Assembly: GCA_035384965.1 (NCBI GenBank)
Contig: DAOOJE010000003.1
Location: 62,001-126,000 of the forward strand
DNA: 64,000 nucleotides
From: JAAYVZ01 sp035384965
Lineage (GTDB): Bacteria > Acidobacteriota > Thermoanaerobaculia > Thermoanaerobaculales > Thermoanaerobaculaceae
Direction of reading: 5' to 3'
Notes under the pieces: generated by a model
Database searches by the model: none
What the model was told of the DNA's origin: nothing
The model's input: the letters and a program-made list of their open reading frames with translations, nothing else
Part shown: piece after piece, positions 8,686 through 17,278 of the stretch
Numbering within the stretch: the first letter of the stretch is position 1
Layout of the letters: every line of letters starts with the position of its first letter
Made by a program: the position numbers and the translations under genes

Positions 8686-10820
8686 CGGGCACCCCCGCCT
8701 GGCTGATCGAGCGCCAAGCGTCCAGCGTGGAGAGCGGCCGTTCGCTCCTCTGGCCCGATCCCCCGCTGGCCCTGCTCCGCCGGCCCGGCCCCGGCGACGC
8801 GCACGACCGTGCAGACGCCGGCGCGGAACGCGACCGGGCCAGCGCGGCGCACGGCATCCAGACCCTCAGCTGGATAGAGCCGCTCCTCCACCGAGCCCAC
8901 CACGACGAGGTGGGCACCCAGCTCGCGGGCAATACGCCGCACCTGCTCAGGGTCCCCGCAGCCGTACAGCGTCTCGACCGCCCGCCGCCGCCGCGCTGTC
9001 TCCTCGTTGATCGACGGGCCGCGCCACACCCCCTCGTGGTTGTCCCAGCCCAGCACCGAGACCACGCCCGAAGAGGCCGCCATTCGCGCCGCATCGGAGT
9101 AAGCGTCGCCGACCGCCTCGACGAGCACCGTCCCCCGCGGCTGCGCGCGCAGCCAGGCCACGACCTCCGGCTCCCCCTCGGCCATCCAGCGCAGCCCGCT
9201 CCAGCTCCCTGGCCGCTCCCCGTACGCCCGCACCGCGAGCGCCCCGAGGTGCGGGAGCCCTGCTGCGAGCACCAGAACCGCCGCCGTCACGGCCAGCCAA
9301 GGCCGCCGGCGGCGCAGGAACCCGAGCAACACCGGGACTGTTACCCCGAGCATCACGAACGCCAGGTGCGTCGCCTTGAAGACCGTGTTCATGCGGTAGT
9401 ACTCGGTACCATAGTCATCCTTGAAGTACACGAGCTCCATGAACGCCAGGAGCGCCAGCCCGACGAGCGCCAGTGCCAGCACCGGCCGCACCGGCCGAGC
9501 CTTGCCGTGCAGCACCGTCACCAGCATCACTGCACCCAGGCCGATCGCGAGCCCCAGCGCGAACCGCCGCGACAACACGATGAGCGCCACCGTACCAGCG
9601 AGCCAGGTGGCGCGCATGAGCTGCCGCCGGGCGCGCTCGAGCCCACCCCACCGCCACGCCAGCTCCCAGCATGCCAGGAAGACCGGCAGGACCGTCGCTC
9701 CCATGAGCAGCAGGAACTGGTCGATCCTGGTTCCGGTCGCCACCACGCCGAACCCCTTCGTCGGCGGGTGGAACTGCAGCCAGAACGGCGAGTACGCGAC
9801 CCACCCCGCGGCGCCGACCGCCAGCACCCCGAGCCATGCCCTCCAGCCGTTCCAGGGCCTCACGAACTCCCGCTCGTCGGCCACCGCTGCTAGCAGGATC
9901 GCCAAGCCGGCCGGCAGCGCGCACCAGGGGCTCGCAGCGGCGGCGGCTCCGAACATCAGCGCCGTCACCGCGAGCAGCGGCAGCGGCTGCCGTCGGTGCG
10001 CCCCCAGGGCGCGCCCGAAGAACACCGCCACGAGCGCAAGCGGCACCGAAAGCAGGTGCGGGTGGAGGTCACCGAGGTGAAAGGTGAAGAGCGGGAACTC
10101 GGTGATCGTGCCGGTGATCTGCCGCGAACTCGGCCACAGCTCGATGGCCACGAGGTCGGCCCCGGAAAGCCACTGCCGCCAGCCGTCGAGCGTCCCTGCA
10201 AAGACCACCAGGCCCGCGGCCATGATTCCGGTGCGCCGGCTGCCGCCGAGAGCGCGCGCCAGCGCCCACGCTGCCTGCGCGCTGACCATCGCCAGCGTCG
10301 GCACCAGCAGGTTGAAGATCACATCGGGCGCCAGCCCGGACAGCCTGGCGGGCAGCGCCCACGGCATGAACCCCCAGTAGTAGTACGGCAGCTCGAACCC
10401 CGACAGCCACGGGTCGAGCGGAGGAAACGTCCCTGGCCGCAGCAAAGTGTTGAGGATCGCGAAGTCCATCGGCTTCTCGGTCCCCGTCACGGCCATCGTC
10501 GGCAGCCGGAGGTACGCCAGCACGAGGAAGGCACCGAGCCCGACCGCCTCCGGCTCGACGAGGTGGCGCCAGTTCGTCGTCTTCCACTCCCTCGCCCCCC
10601 ACCACGCCAGCGCCGCCATCGGCACGAGCCCCACCCACCACCAGGCGGTGAGCCCGAGGTTGCCAGCCAGCCAGGCCACGTACGCCTGCACCACCAGCCC
10701 GGCGACGCGCGCCACCGCCCAGGAAGCCCCGGCCCCCGTCCCGAGCCGGCGCACCGCGCCGAACGACAGCAGCCCGGCGGCGGTCAGGATCGCGTACCAG
10801 AGCAGGAACGGCACGATCAT
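8682..10820 (-). CDS. DUF2298 / TIGR03662 ('YYY') integral membrane protein
   Basis: 712 aa from the ATG at 10820, with at least twelve membrane helices. The family-naming YYY tripeptide is at about 146-148 in ELPYYYWGF. TEKPMDFAILN, FHLGDLHPHLLS and YYRMNTVFKATHL are further conserved loops resembling GT-C glycosyltransferase acidic and His motifs. A C-terminal soluble alpha/beta domain follows (GTVLVEAVGDAYSD). The frame is open upstream, but MIVPFLLWY begins the first helix and a TACAAT hexamer ends nine bases before it. No Shine-Dalgarno is present, so a leaderless start is likely. Probable glycosyl transfer to or from a lipid carrier; unproven. Confidence 0.82.
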   Translation of the reverse strand: MIVPFLLWYAILTAAGLLSFGAVRRLGTGAGASWAVARVAGLVVQAYVAWLAGNLGLTAWWWVGLVPMAALAWWGAREWKTTNWRHLVEPEAVGLGAFLVLAYLRLPTMAVTGTEKPMDFAILNTLLRPGTFPPLDPWLSGFELPYYYWGFMPWALPARLSGLAPDVIFNLLVPTLAMVSAQAAWALARALGGSRRTGIMAAGLVVFAGTLDGWRQWLSGADLVAIELWPSSRQITGTITEFPLFTFHLGDLHPHLLSVPLALVAVFFGRALGAHRRQPLPLLAVTALMFGAAAAASPWCALPAGLAILLAAVADEREFVRPWNGWRAWLGVLAVGAAGWVAYSPFWLQFHPPTKGFGVVATGTRIDQFLLLMGATVLPVFLACWELAWRWGGLERARRQLMRATWLAGTVALIVLSRRFALGLAIGLGAVMLVTVLHGKARPVRPVLALALVGLALLAFMELVYFKDDYGTEYYRMNTVFKATHLAFVMLGVTVPVLLGFLRRRRPWLAVTAAVLVLAAGLPHLGALAVRAYGERPGSWSGLRWMAEGEPEVVAWLRAQPRGTVLVEAVGDAYSDAARMAASSGVVSVLGWDNHEGVWRGPSINEETARRRRAVETLYGCGDPEQVRRIARELGAHLVVVGSVEERLYPAEGLDAVRRAGPVAFRAGVCTVVRVAGAGPAEQGQRGIGPEERTAALHAGRLALDQPGGGAR

Positions 10821-10828
10821 GGGGTGCC

Positions 10829-10834
10829 ATTGTA
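10829..10834 (-). promoter_or_regulatory. -10 element of the ten-gene operon
   Basis: TACAAT on the minus strand ends eight bases before the ATG at 10820. A weak -35 candidate (CTGAAG) lies 16 bases further upstream. The predicted transcription start falls at or within two or three bases of the ATG, so the mRNA would be leaderless. Confidence 0.5.
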
Positions 10835-10960
10835 CCGCGTCGAGAAGAGCCTTCAGCCCACCTGTCTGATCGAGCGTCCAGGGTCTCCCCCCCACCCCCA
10901 CACGGTACTGCGTCCACTCGCCCTCCCCCGCCCACCGGTCGCACAGGCTCACCCCGCGCG

Positions 10961-10969
10961 TGGTAGAGT
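10961..10969 (+). promoter_or_regulatory. Extended -10 promoter of the patatin gene
   Basis: TGGTAGAGT is an extended -10 (TGn plus TAGAGT). No convincing -35 is visible. The predicted start near 10976 leaves a leader of about 42 bases carrying a GAGGA ribosome site before the GTG at 11018. It lies in the divergent gap opposite the DUF2298 promoter. Confidence 0.4.
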
Positions 10970-11017
10970 CTCGCGCCCGGGCCGCCCGCTGCGGCGCGGA
11001 GGCCCGGCGAGGAACTC

Positions 11018-11899
11018 GTGCCGCCCGAACCTTCACCCGCGATCATGCCGAGCCTGCGAAGCGGTGTCGTCCTCGCCCTCGGCTCCGGCGGAATGCGTGG
11101 CGTCGCCCACCTCGGGGTAATGGCCGAGCTGGCCGCCGCCGGCATGCCGTTCAAGGCGGTAGCTGCCACCAGTTCGGGAGCGTTGCTCGGCGCGATGTTC
11201 CTGCTCCTCGGCGATCCCGGCGCCGAGATGCGCCTGCGCGAGTTCGTCTCCCGCGGCATGGGCGCCAGGCTGCCCGACATTGGCGAAATCGAGGGCAAGA
11301 CCGGCCTGGCCGGAGCGGTGGCGAGGATCAGGCGCGGCCTCGGCCTGCTGCGCATCGTCTTCACGCGCCATGCTATGACACACGAGGCGTTCTCGAGCCT
11401 CATCGATTTCCTGGTGCCCGAGCGACGCATTGAGGACATGCCGGTGCCCTTCCGCGTCGTCACCACCGACCACGCCACCGGCGAAGAGGTGTGGCTGGAT
11501 TGCGGCCCTCTACGGCTGGCGATTGCCGCCTCCTCGGCGATGCCGGGGGTCGTCGCGCCCTACCACTGGGAAGGTCGGCGCCTCCAGGACGGCGGCACGG
11601 TGGCCGAGATCCCGGTGCGCGCCGCCCGCGACCTCGGCAGCCCCGTGCTCGCCGTCGAGACGAGCGAGGGGCTGCCGGAAGGCGACCCCGACCGCGACCG
11701 CCTCCCGAAGGCCATGTTCCGCGCCGCGGCCATGGGCTGGCAGGCGCTGCGCCGCCGCATGCTGGCCGAGGCCGACCTCGTGATCTCCCCGCGGGTCAAC
11801 CACCTCTACTGGGCCGACTACACCGCCGTCGACACCGCCGTCGCTGCCGGCCGCGCCGCCGCCCGCGAGTTCCTCGCCGCCCACCGACTCACAACCTGA
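11018..11899 (+). CDS. Patatin-like phospholipase (RssA/NTE-like)
   Basis: 293 aa. The oxyanion-hole loop GSGGMRG is at 22-28. The nucleophile elbow is ATSSG, with catalytic Ser near 52, and the catalytic Asp lies in a DGG motif near 191. The elbow departs from the usual GxSxG by Ala in the first position. The fold is the short single-domain bacterial type. No signal peptide is seen, so it is probably cytoplasmic or membrane-associated and acts on lipid acyl esters. Start is GTG at 11018, four bases after GAGGA; an ATG at 11045 is the alternative. It is transcribed away from the membrane operon. Confidence 0.88.
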   Translation: MPPEPSPAIMPSLRSGVVLALGSGGMRGVAHLGVMAELAAAGMPFKAVAATSSGALLGAMFLLLGDPGAEMRLREFVSRGMGARLPDIGEIEGKTGLAGAVARIRRGLGLLRIVFTRHAMTHEAFSSLIDFLVPERRIEDMPVPFRVVTTDHATGEEVWLDCGPLRLAIAASSAMPGVVAPYHWEGRRLQDGGTVAEIPVRAARDLGSPVLAVETSEGLPEGDPDRDRLPKAMFRAAAMGWQALRRRMLAEADLVISPRVNHLYWADYTAVDTAVAAGRAAAREFLAAHRLTT

Positions 11900-12178
11900 C
11901 GGCGCCGCCGGACCACGTTCCGAGGGAGACCGGCGCGGCGCGCGGGCCTCGACTGGACCGCATCGTCTTCGCCCCCTCCCTCCCTGCGGCGCTGCCATGG
12001 ACCGCGGCCCCGCAGGCCCGCATCTTCCCTCGGCCCCCGCCCACCCTGCGAGGCTGGGGCCCCGCGCCCCCCTGGCTCGCCCGCGCAGCCGGGGGGACGG
12101 GCGGGGGCGGGGGAACTTTCCCGTGCCAAGGGTGTCTAATGGGCCATGAACGGATCGCCCGCACGGAGGACACGGACC

Positions 12179-14437
12179 ATGGCCACCACCCGACGGATCG
12201 CCTGCTCGCTCGCCTTCGCCCTCGCGCTGCCGCTGGTGGCGGCGGCCGACGGGCTCATCGTCATCGATCGGCCGCCGGGCGTGCCGCCGGGGCACTACGC
12301 GTTCGCGCCGATGGAGGTGCGGTACCACCACGTGACGGTGAAGATTGCCGACCAGCTCGCAACCACCTCCGTGGACCAGATGTTCTTCAACCCGAACGAC
12401 AGCCGGCTCGAAGGCACGTACCTGTTCCCGATCCCCAAAGGCGCCCACATCGACCGCTTTTCGATGGACATCAACGGCACGATGGTGGACGCGGAGCTGC
12501 TCGACGCCGAGAAGGCGCGGCGGATCTACGAGGACATCGTGCGGCGGATGCGCGACCCGGCGCTGCTCGAGTACGCCGGGCAGGGGGTGTACAAGGTGCG
12601 GATCTTTCCCATCGAGCCGCGCTCCGAAAAGCGCATCAAGCTGTCGTACAGCCAGCTCTTGCGCTCCGACGGCGGGATGGTCGAGTACACCTACCCGCTC
12701 AACACCGAGAAGTTTTCGGCCCGGCCGCTGCAATCGGTGTCGGTGAAGGTGGAGCTCGAGGTCAAGGACGGGATCCGCACGCTGTTTTCTCCCAGCCACG
12801 AGGTGGAGATCGCGCGCCGGGGGACCACCCGCGCCACGGTCGGGTTCGAGGCGAAGGACATCCGTCCCGACACCGACTTCCACCTTTACTACGCGCCAAA
12901 GGTCACGGACGAGGTGGGGCTGTCGGTGCTGACGTTCAACGACGGCGACCCCGACGGCGGGTTCTTCGCCTTGCTCGCCTCCCCCGACACCGACCCGAGC
13001 CGCGCCCAGGTCGTGGCCAAGGACGTGGTGTTCGTGCTCGACACCTCCGGCTCGATGGCCGAGAAGGGCAAGCTTGAGCAGGCGAAGCGGGCGCTGCGGT
13101 TCTGTCTCGCCAACCTCAACGTGGTCGACCGCTTCGAGGTGGTGCGCTTCTCGACCGAGGCGGAGCCGCTGTTCGAAAAACTCGTCGAGGCCAGCGCCGC
13201 CAACCGCACCCGGGCCGAGCAGTTCGTGGACGGATTCCGGCCTGTCGGCGGCACCGCCGTCGAGGACGCCCTCACCCGCGCCCTCGAGCCCCTGGCCGTC
13301 CAGGGGCGGGCCGACCGCCCTTACGTTGTGGTGTTCCTCACCGACGGCAGACCGACCATCGGCTCCACCAACGACGACGAGATCGTGGCACGGGTGCGCA
13401 AGGCGATGGGCGAGCGCCTGGTGCGGGTGTTCTCGTTCGGCATCGGCATCGACGTCAACACCCACCTGCTCGACCGCCTCACCGAGACGACTCGCGCCGC
13501 CAGCCAGTACGTGCTCCCGGACGAGGACATCGAGGTCAAGGTCTCGCGCTTCTTCACCAAGATCAACGCCCCGGTGCTGGCCGACCTCAAGCTGCGGTTT
13601 TCTGGTGGCGCCCGCGCCTCCAAGCTCGCCCCGGCCGAGCTGCCCGATCTGTTCCGTGGCGAGCAGCTGGTCGTCTTCGGCCGCTACTCGGGCTTTGGCG
13701 ACACCGCGGTGACGCTCTCCGGCTCGGTCAACGGCAAGCCGCGCTCGTTCACCACCGAGGCGGCTTTCCCCCGCCGCGCCTCCGGCAACGAGGCGCTGGC
13801 GCGGCTGTGGGCGACCCGTCGGGTCGGCTACCTGCTCGACCAGATCCGCCTGCACGGTGAAAGCGAGGAGCTCAGGCAAGAAGTCACCGACCTCGCCCGG
13901 CGCTACGGGATCGTCACGCCGTACACCGCGTACCTCATCGTCGAGGACGAAAGAGACCGCGGTGTCCCGGTGGCCAGCCGCAGCCTCCAGGTCATCGACG
14001 GCGACCGCGAGGCGAGCGAGGCGGTGCGCACATCGTTCGATGCCGTGCAGGCCGAAAAAAGCGGCGAGGGGGCGGTGGGCGGCGCGGTGGCGATGGACGC
14101 GATGAAGGGCTCGAGCTCGCTCGCCGCACCGGCGCCGACCGCCCGCCGCGAAATGGCCCTGCCCGGAACCACAACCGCCAAGACGCAACGCGTGCAGCAG
14201 GCGCTGCAGCAGCAGGCGACGCGCTTCCTGCGCAACCGGACGTTCATCCAGAACGGCGCCTGGTGGATCGACACCCAGGTGCAGAGCAAGCCGGCCGCCC
14301 GCCGCGTGCAGGTCAAGCTAGGCTCCCCCGAATACTTCGGCCTGCTCGCCAGGCACCCGGACGCGCCGGCGTGGCTGTCCGTGGGCCGGCAGGTGCAGCT
14401 CCTGTTGGATGACGTCGTGTACGAAGTGACCGAGTGA
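12179..14437 (+). CDS. Secreted VIT and VWA domain protein
   Basis: 752 aa. Signal peptide (ACSLAFALALPLVAAADG) about 1-25. The VIT (vault/inter-alpha-trypsin inhibitor) domain spans about 35-160 and the von Willebrand A domain about 280-450. A complete MIDAS start, DTSGSM, begins at D288. The C-terminal 250 residues include a Gln-rich stretch near 670-690 and a beta-rich end. Unlike related sortase-target proteins it has no LPxTG-type anchor. The ATG at 12179 lies eight bases after GGAGG and starts the signal peptide; an ATG at 12146 is less likely. A possible -10 (TCTAAT) lies at 12135-12140. The 279-base gap before it shows no gene. Likely a periplasmic or surface metal-dependent adhesion protein; ligand unknown. 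Confidence 0.88.
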   Translation: MATTRRIACSLAFALALPLVAAADGLIVIDRPPGVPPGHYAFAPMEVRYHHVTVKIADQLATTSVDQMFFNPNDSRLEGTYLFPIPKGAHIDRFSMDINGTMVDAELLDAEKARRIYEDIVRRMRDPALLEYAGQGVYKVRIFPIEPRSEKRIKLSYSQLLRSDGGMVEYTYPLNTEKFSARPLQSVSVKVELEVKDGIRTLFSPSHEVEIARRGTTRATVGFEAKDIRPDTDFHLYYAPKVTDEVGLSVLTFNDGDPDGGFFALLASPDTDPSRAQVVAKDVVFVLDTSGSMAEKGKLEQAKRALRFCLANLNVVDRFEVVRFSTEAEPLFEKLVEASAANRTRAEQFVDGFRPVGGTAVEDALTRALEPLAVQGRADRPYVVVFLTDGRPTIGSTNDDEIVARVRKAMGERLVRVFSFGIGIDVNTHLLDRLTETTRAASQYVLPDEDIEVKVSRFFTKINAPVLADLKLRFSGGARASKLAPAELPDLFRGEQLVVFGRYSGFGDTAVTLSGSVNGKPRSFTTEAAFPRRASGNEALARLWATRRVGYLLDQIRLHGESEELRQEVTDLARRYGIVTPYTAYLIVEDERDRGVPVASRSLQVIDGDREASEAVRTSFDAVQAEKSGEGAVGGAVAMDAMKGSSSLAAPAPTARREMALPGTTTAKTQRVQQALQQQATRFLRNRTFIQNGAWWIDTQVQSKPAARRVQVKLGSPEYFGLLARHPDAPAWLSVGRQVQLLLDDVVYEVTE

Positions 14438-14461
14438 ACCGGACGCAGCAAGGAGACGACC

Positions 14462-15595
14462 ATGCATACTCGCACCCTCGTCCTGGCAGCCCTCATCACC
14501 GTGACCCTGGCTGTCACCGCTCTCGCCGCGCCAGCAGCCCCGGCCAGGCCCGCCGCGAAGCAGCCGCACATCGAGGTCTGCTTCGTGCTCGACACCACAG
14601 GCTCGATGAGCGGGCTCATCGCCGGCGCCAAGGCCAAGATCTGGTCGATCGCCAACCAGCTCGTGGCGGCCAAGCCCACGCCGAAGCTGAAGGTAGCGCT
14701 CCTCGCTTACCGCGACCGCGGCGACGCGTACGTGACGAAGGTCTTCGACCTCTCCGAGGACATCGACGCCGTGTACGCCAACCTGCAGACGTTCGAGGCC
14801 GCCGGCGGCGGCGACACGCCCGAGTCGGTCAATCAGGCGCTCCGCGAGGCGGTCACCAGGATCTCGTGGAGCCCGGACCCGGAGGTCTACAAGGCCATCT
14901 TTCTGGTCGGTGACTGCCCGCCCCACATGGACTACCCGGACGACACGCCGTACGCCGAGACCTGCAAGGCGGCGGTGAAGAAGGGCATCATCATCAACAC
15001 CGTGCAGGCCGGCGCCCACGCCGAGACGACGCCGATCTGGAAGGAGATCGCGAGCCTCGCGGAGGGCTCGTACGTGGCCATTCCACAGTCGGGCGGCGTG
15101 CAGGTCATCGCCACCCCGTTCGACGAGGAGATCAGCCGGCTCAACGCCGAAGTGGGCAAGACGATCGTTCCTTACGGCGACGAGAAGGACAGGGGCGCGG
15201 TGCGCACCAAGCAGGCGATGGCCGAGGCGGCGCCCGCGCCGGCGGCGGCCGACCGGCTCGCGTTCAACGTCGCCACCGGCAAGGTGGTGCAGGGCGGCGG
15301 CGATCTCGTGGACGCCGTCGGCGCCGGCTACATCAAGGTGAACGAGCTGAAGGAGGAGCAGCTCCCGGCCGAGATGCAGGGCATGACGCCGGCGCAGCGC
15401 GAGGCGTACGTCAAGCAGCAGGCGGCGAGGCGCGCCGCGGTGCAGAAGCAGATCGGCGAGCTGCTGGCGAAGCGGCGGGCCTACATCGAGGCCGAGCAAA
15501 AGAAGGGCGGTCCACGCGACGGCTTCGACGACCAGGTGGAGGCCGTCATTCGCGCCCAGGCCGCGAAGAAGGGCATCTCCTACCCGGCGAGGTAG
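14462..15595 (+). CDS. Secreted VWA domain protein
   Basis: 377 aa. Signal peptide 1-22 (LVLAALITVTLAVTALAAP). The VWA domain follows at about 38-230, with a MIDAS-like DTTGSMS at D44 and a conserved GGGDTPESV loop. The C-terminal third is helical and highly charged, with many Gln, Lys and Arg residues (REAYVKQQAARRAAVQKQ), probably a coiled coil. It starts 25 bases after the VIT-VWA gene with AAGGAG eight bases upstream, so the two are cotranscribed. The pair may form an envelope complex in which both MIDAS sites bind ligand. Function unknown. Confidence 0.85.
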   Translation: MHTRTLVLAALITVTLAVTALAAPAAPARPAAKQPHIEVCFVLDTTGSMSGLIAGAKAKIWSIANQLVAAKPTPKLKVALLAYRDRGDAYVTKVFDLSEDIDAVYANLQTFEAAGGGDTPESVNQALREAVTRISWSPDPEVYKAIFLVGDCPPHMDYPDDTPYAETCKAAVKKGIIINTVQAGAHAETTPIWKEIASLAEGSYVAIPQSGGVQVIATPFDEEISRLNAEVGKTIVPYGDEKDRGAVRTKQAMAEAAPAPAAADRLAFNVATGKVVQGGGDLVDAVGAGYIKVNELKEEQLPAEMQGMTPAQREAYVKQQAARRAAVQKQIGELLAKRRAYIEAEQKKGGPRDGFDDQVEAVIRAQAAKKGISYPAR

Positions 15596-15653
15596 CGGCC
15601 CCCGTCTCGCCGGGCGAATCCGCCGACGTGCCACACCCCTTCGGCCAGTCGGG

Positions 15654-15659
15654 TACTCT
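15654..15659 (+). promoter_or_regulatory. -10 element before a leaderless GTG
   Basis: TACTCT is followed by six bases and the GTG at 15666. No Shine-Dalgarno lies between, so transcription probably begins at the start codon. The -35 region is not recognisable. Confidence 0.4.
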
Positions 15660-15665
15660 GGGCGC

Positions 15666-17228
15666 GTGACGGACGCGCCCCCATTCGTCTCCGAGGCCGT
15701 CGCCGGCAGCCCCGGGGCAGGGGCGTGGCGCCGCCTCGCCGCGCCCGCCCTCCTGCTTCCCGTGCTCGCGCTCACGCTGGGCCTCTACCGGCCGGCGCTC
15801 GACCTCCCGCTCATGGGGGACGACTACCAGTGGGTGCAGCACGCCCACCGCGCCCTCCACCGGCCGGCGCTGCTGCTGGCCGACCTCGACACCTTCCTGC
15901 GCCCTGCCAACACCTGGGCGCTGGCGGTGGATCGGCTCCTGTGGCCGTTTTCCGCGCGCGGCTACCACCTCACGAATCTCCTCCTCCACGCCCTGGCCGC
16001 CTGGCTGCTGGTACTCCTCGGGCGCCGGCTCGGGCTCGGTGCCTCGCTCGCTCTCGCCGTCGGGGCGCTGTGGGTCATCTCGCCGTTCACCTCCGAGGCA
16101 GCGATCCAGGTCGCGATCCGCTTCGAGAACCTGCTGCTCGTCGCCTGGCTGGCGCTTTGCCTCGCCTGGCCGGGTCCCGGCGAGCGGTGGACCCCGGGGC
16201 GCCGCCTTGCGGCCGGCGCGGCCCTGGTCCTGGCAGCCGCGAGCAAGGAGACGTGGGTCGTGACCCCGGCGCTGGCGCTCGCCCTCGAGCTCGGCTGGCG
16301 GCGGCGGCCCTGGCGCGACGCCTGGCGCCTCCCGGCCGCGCTGGCGGCCCTCGCGGCCGCCTACTCGGGCCTGTACTTCCTCGCCTTTCCCTCGGACAAG
16401 GGCTACTTCCGCTGGGACCTCGCGGCGCTCGCCAAGCTCCCCCACCAGACGGCCGCGCTCTGGGGGCTCGAGCAGTTGCAGCCCGCTGGCTTTCCCCTCA
16501 CCTGGAAAGGCACGCTCGCCCTTGCGGTGACCCTCCTGCTCCTCATCTGGACCTGCCGGCGGCGCGTGCCCGCAGGGTGGCTCGGCGCCGCACTGCTGTT
16601 CGGTCCCACGATCCCGACGCTCTTGGTGCCGTTTCTGCCCCTGCGCTACGTCGCGATTCCGTACGCCGGCTTCCTGCTGCTCGCGGCCGCCGCGGCCCGC
16701 CGGCTCGGCGCCACCCCAGCGCCGCCGCTCCGCTTCCTCGCTGCGCCGGCCGCGATGCTGGCCGCGGTGTGGGCAGGGTTGGGGGCCGTCGCGGTGAGGC
16801 TCGAGCTGGCCGACGCCGCCGCGGTCGGGCAGGCGCACGAGCGGCTGCTCGCGGAGACGAGGGCAATCGCCCCGAGCCTGCCGGCCGGCACGCCCTGGGC
16901 GCTCGTGCGGGCGGAACGGGAGCACCCGCTCGAGAGCATTGCTGGCGCCGTTGGGGGGCTGCCGAAGACGTATTACGTCCGCGCGGCCGACCCGTACGGG
17001 CTGGCCGACGCGGCAGCGTTGTTCGAGTGGGTCCTGGCCGGCGACGGGTCGTTCGTGGAACGTGTGGGCACCGGGCCCGGCAACCACCTTGACGCGGCAG
17101 GGGCGGTCCTGCTCCACCTCCCGGGTCGCTTCGAATGGAGCCCGCCGGGGCGCGACCCGGCACCAGAGGTGGCGCGCCGATGGCTGGAGCGCAGCGCCCC
17201 CGTGCAGGTGCTCAGGCTCACGCACTGA
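15666..17228 (+). CDS. GT-C fold membrane glycosyltransferase-like protein
   Basis: 520 aa, about ten membrane helices and a soluble C-terminal domain of about 120 residues. The first periplasmic loop carries an acidic pair (PLMGDDYQWVQHA), and a following helix has the HLTNLLLHALAAW pattern. Both are typical of protein O-mannosyltransferase and TMTC-like GT-C enzymes, which use polyprenyl-linked sugars. A second conserved region is AASKETWVVTPAL. The start is GTG at 15666 with no ribosome site and a -10-like TACTCT six bases upstream. The enzyme could share a lipid-sugar donor with the GT2 at 6192-7142; substrate unknown. Confidence 0.75.
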   Translation: MTDAPPFVSEAVAGSPGAGAWRRLAAPALLLPVLALTLGLYRPALDLPLMGDDYQWVQHAHRALHRPALLLADLDTFLRPANTWALAVDRLLWPFSARGYHLTNLLLHALAAWLLVLLGRRLGLGASLALAVGALWVISPFTSEAAIQVAIRFENLLLVAWLALCLAWPGPGERWTPGRRLAAGAALVLAAASKETWVVTPALALALELGWRRRPWRDAWRLPAALAALAAAYSGLYFLAFPSDKGYFRWDLAALAKLPHQTAALWGLEQLQPAGFPLTWKGTLALAVTLLLLIWTCRRRVPAGWLGAALLFGPTIPTLLVPFLPLRYVAIPYAGFLLLAAAAARRLGATPAPPLRFLAAPAAMLAAVWAGLGAVAVRLELADAAAVGQAHERLLAETRAIAPSLPAGTPWALVRAEREHPLESIAGAVGGLPKTYYVRAADPYGLADAAALFEWVLAGDGSFVERVGTGPGNHLDAAGAVLLHLPGRFEWSPPGRDPAPEVARRWLERSAPVQVLRLTH

Positions 17229-17240
17229 GCCGGCGCGGTC

Positions 17241-17270
17241 TTGACCACCTCCGAGCCACGGTGCTTCAAT
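17241..17270 (+). promoter_or_regulatory. Sigma-70-like promoter giving a leaderless DUF4388 transcript
   Basis: TTGACC at 17241-17246, an 18-base spacer, then TTCAAT at 17265-17270. The ATG at 17279 begins eight bases later, where transcription should start. No Shine-Dalgarno is visible. Confidence 0.55.
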
Positions 17271-17278
17271 CATGCCCC

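Noticed and set aside
11510..14188. Long minus-strand frame opposite patatin and VIT-VWA genes
   Set aside because: Shadow frame; the sense strand encodes two well-supported proteins with catalytic and MIDAS motifs.
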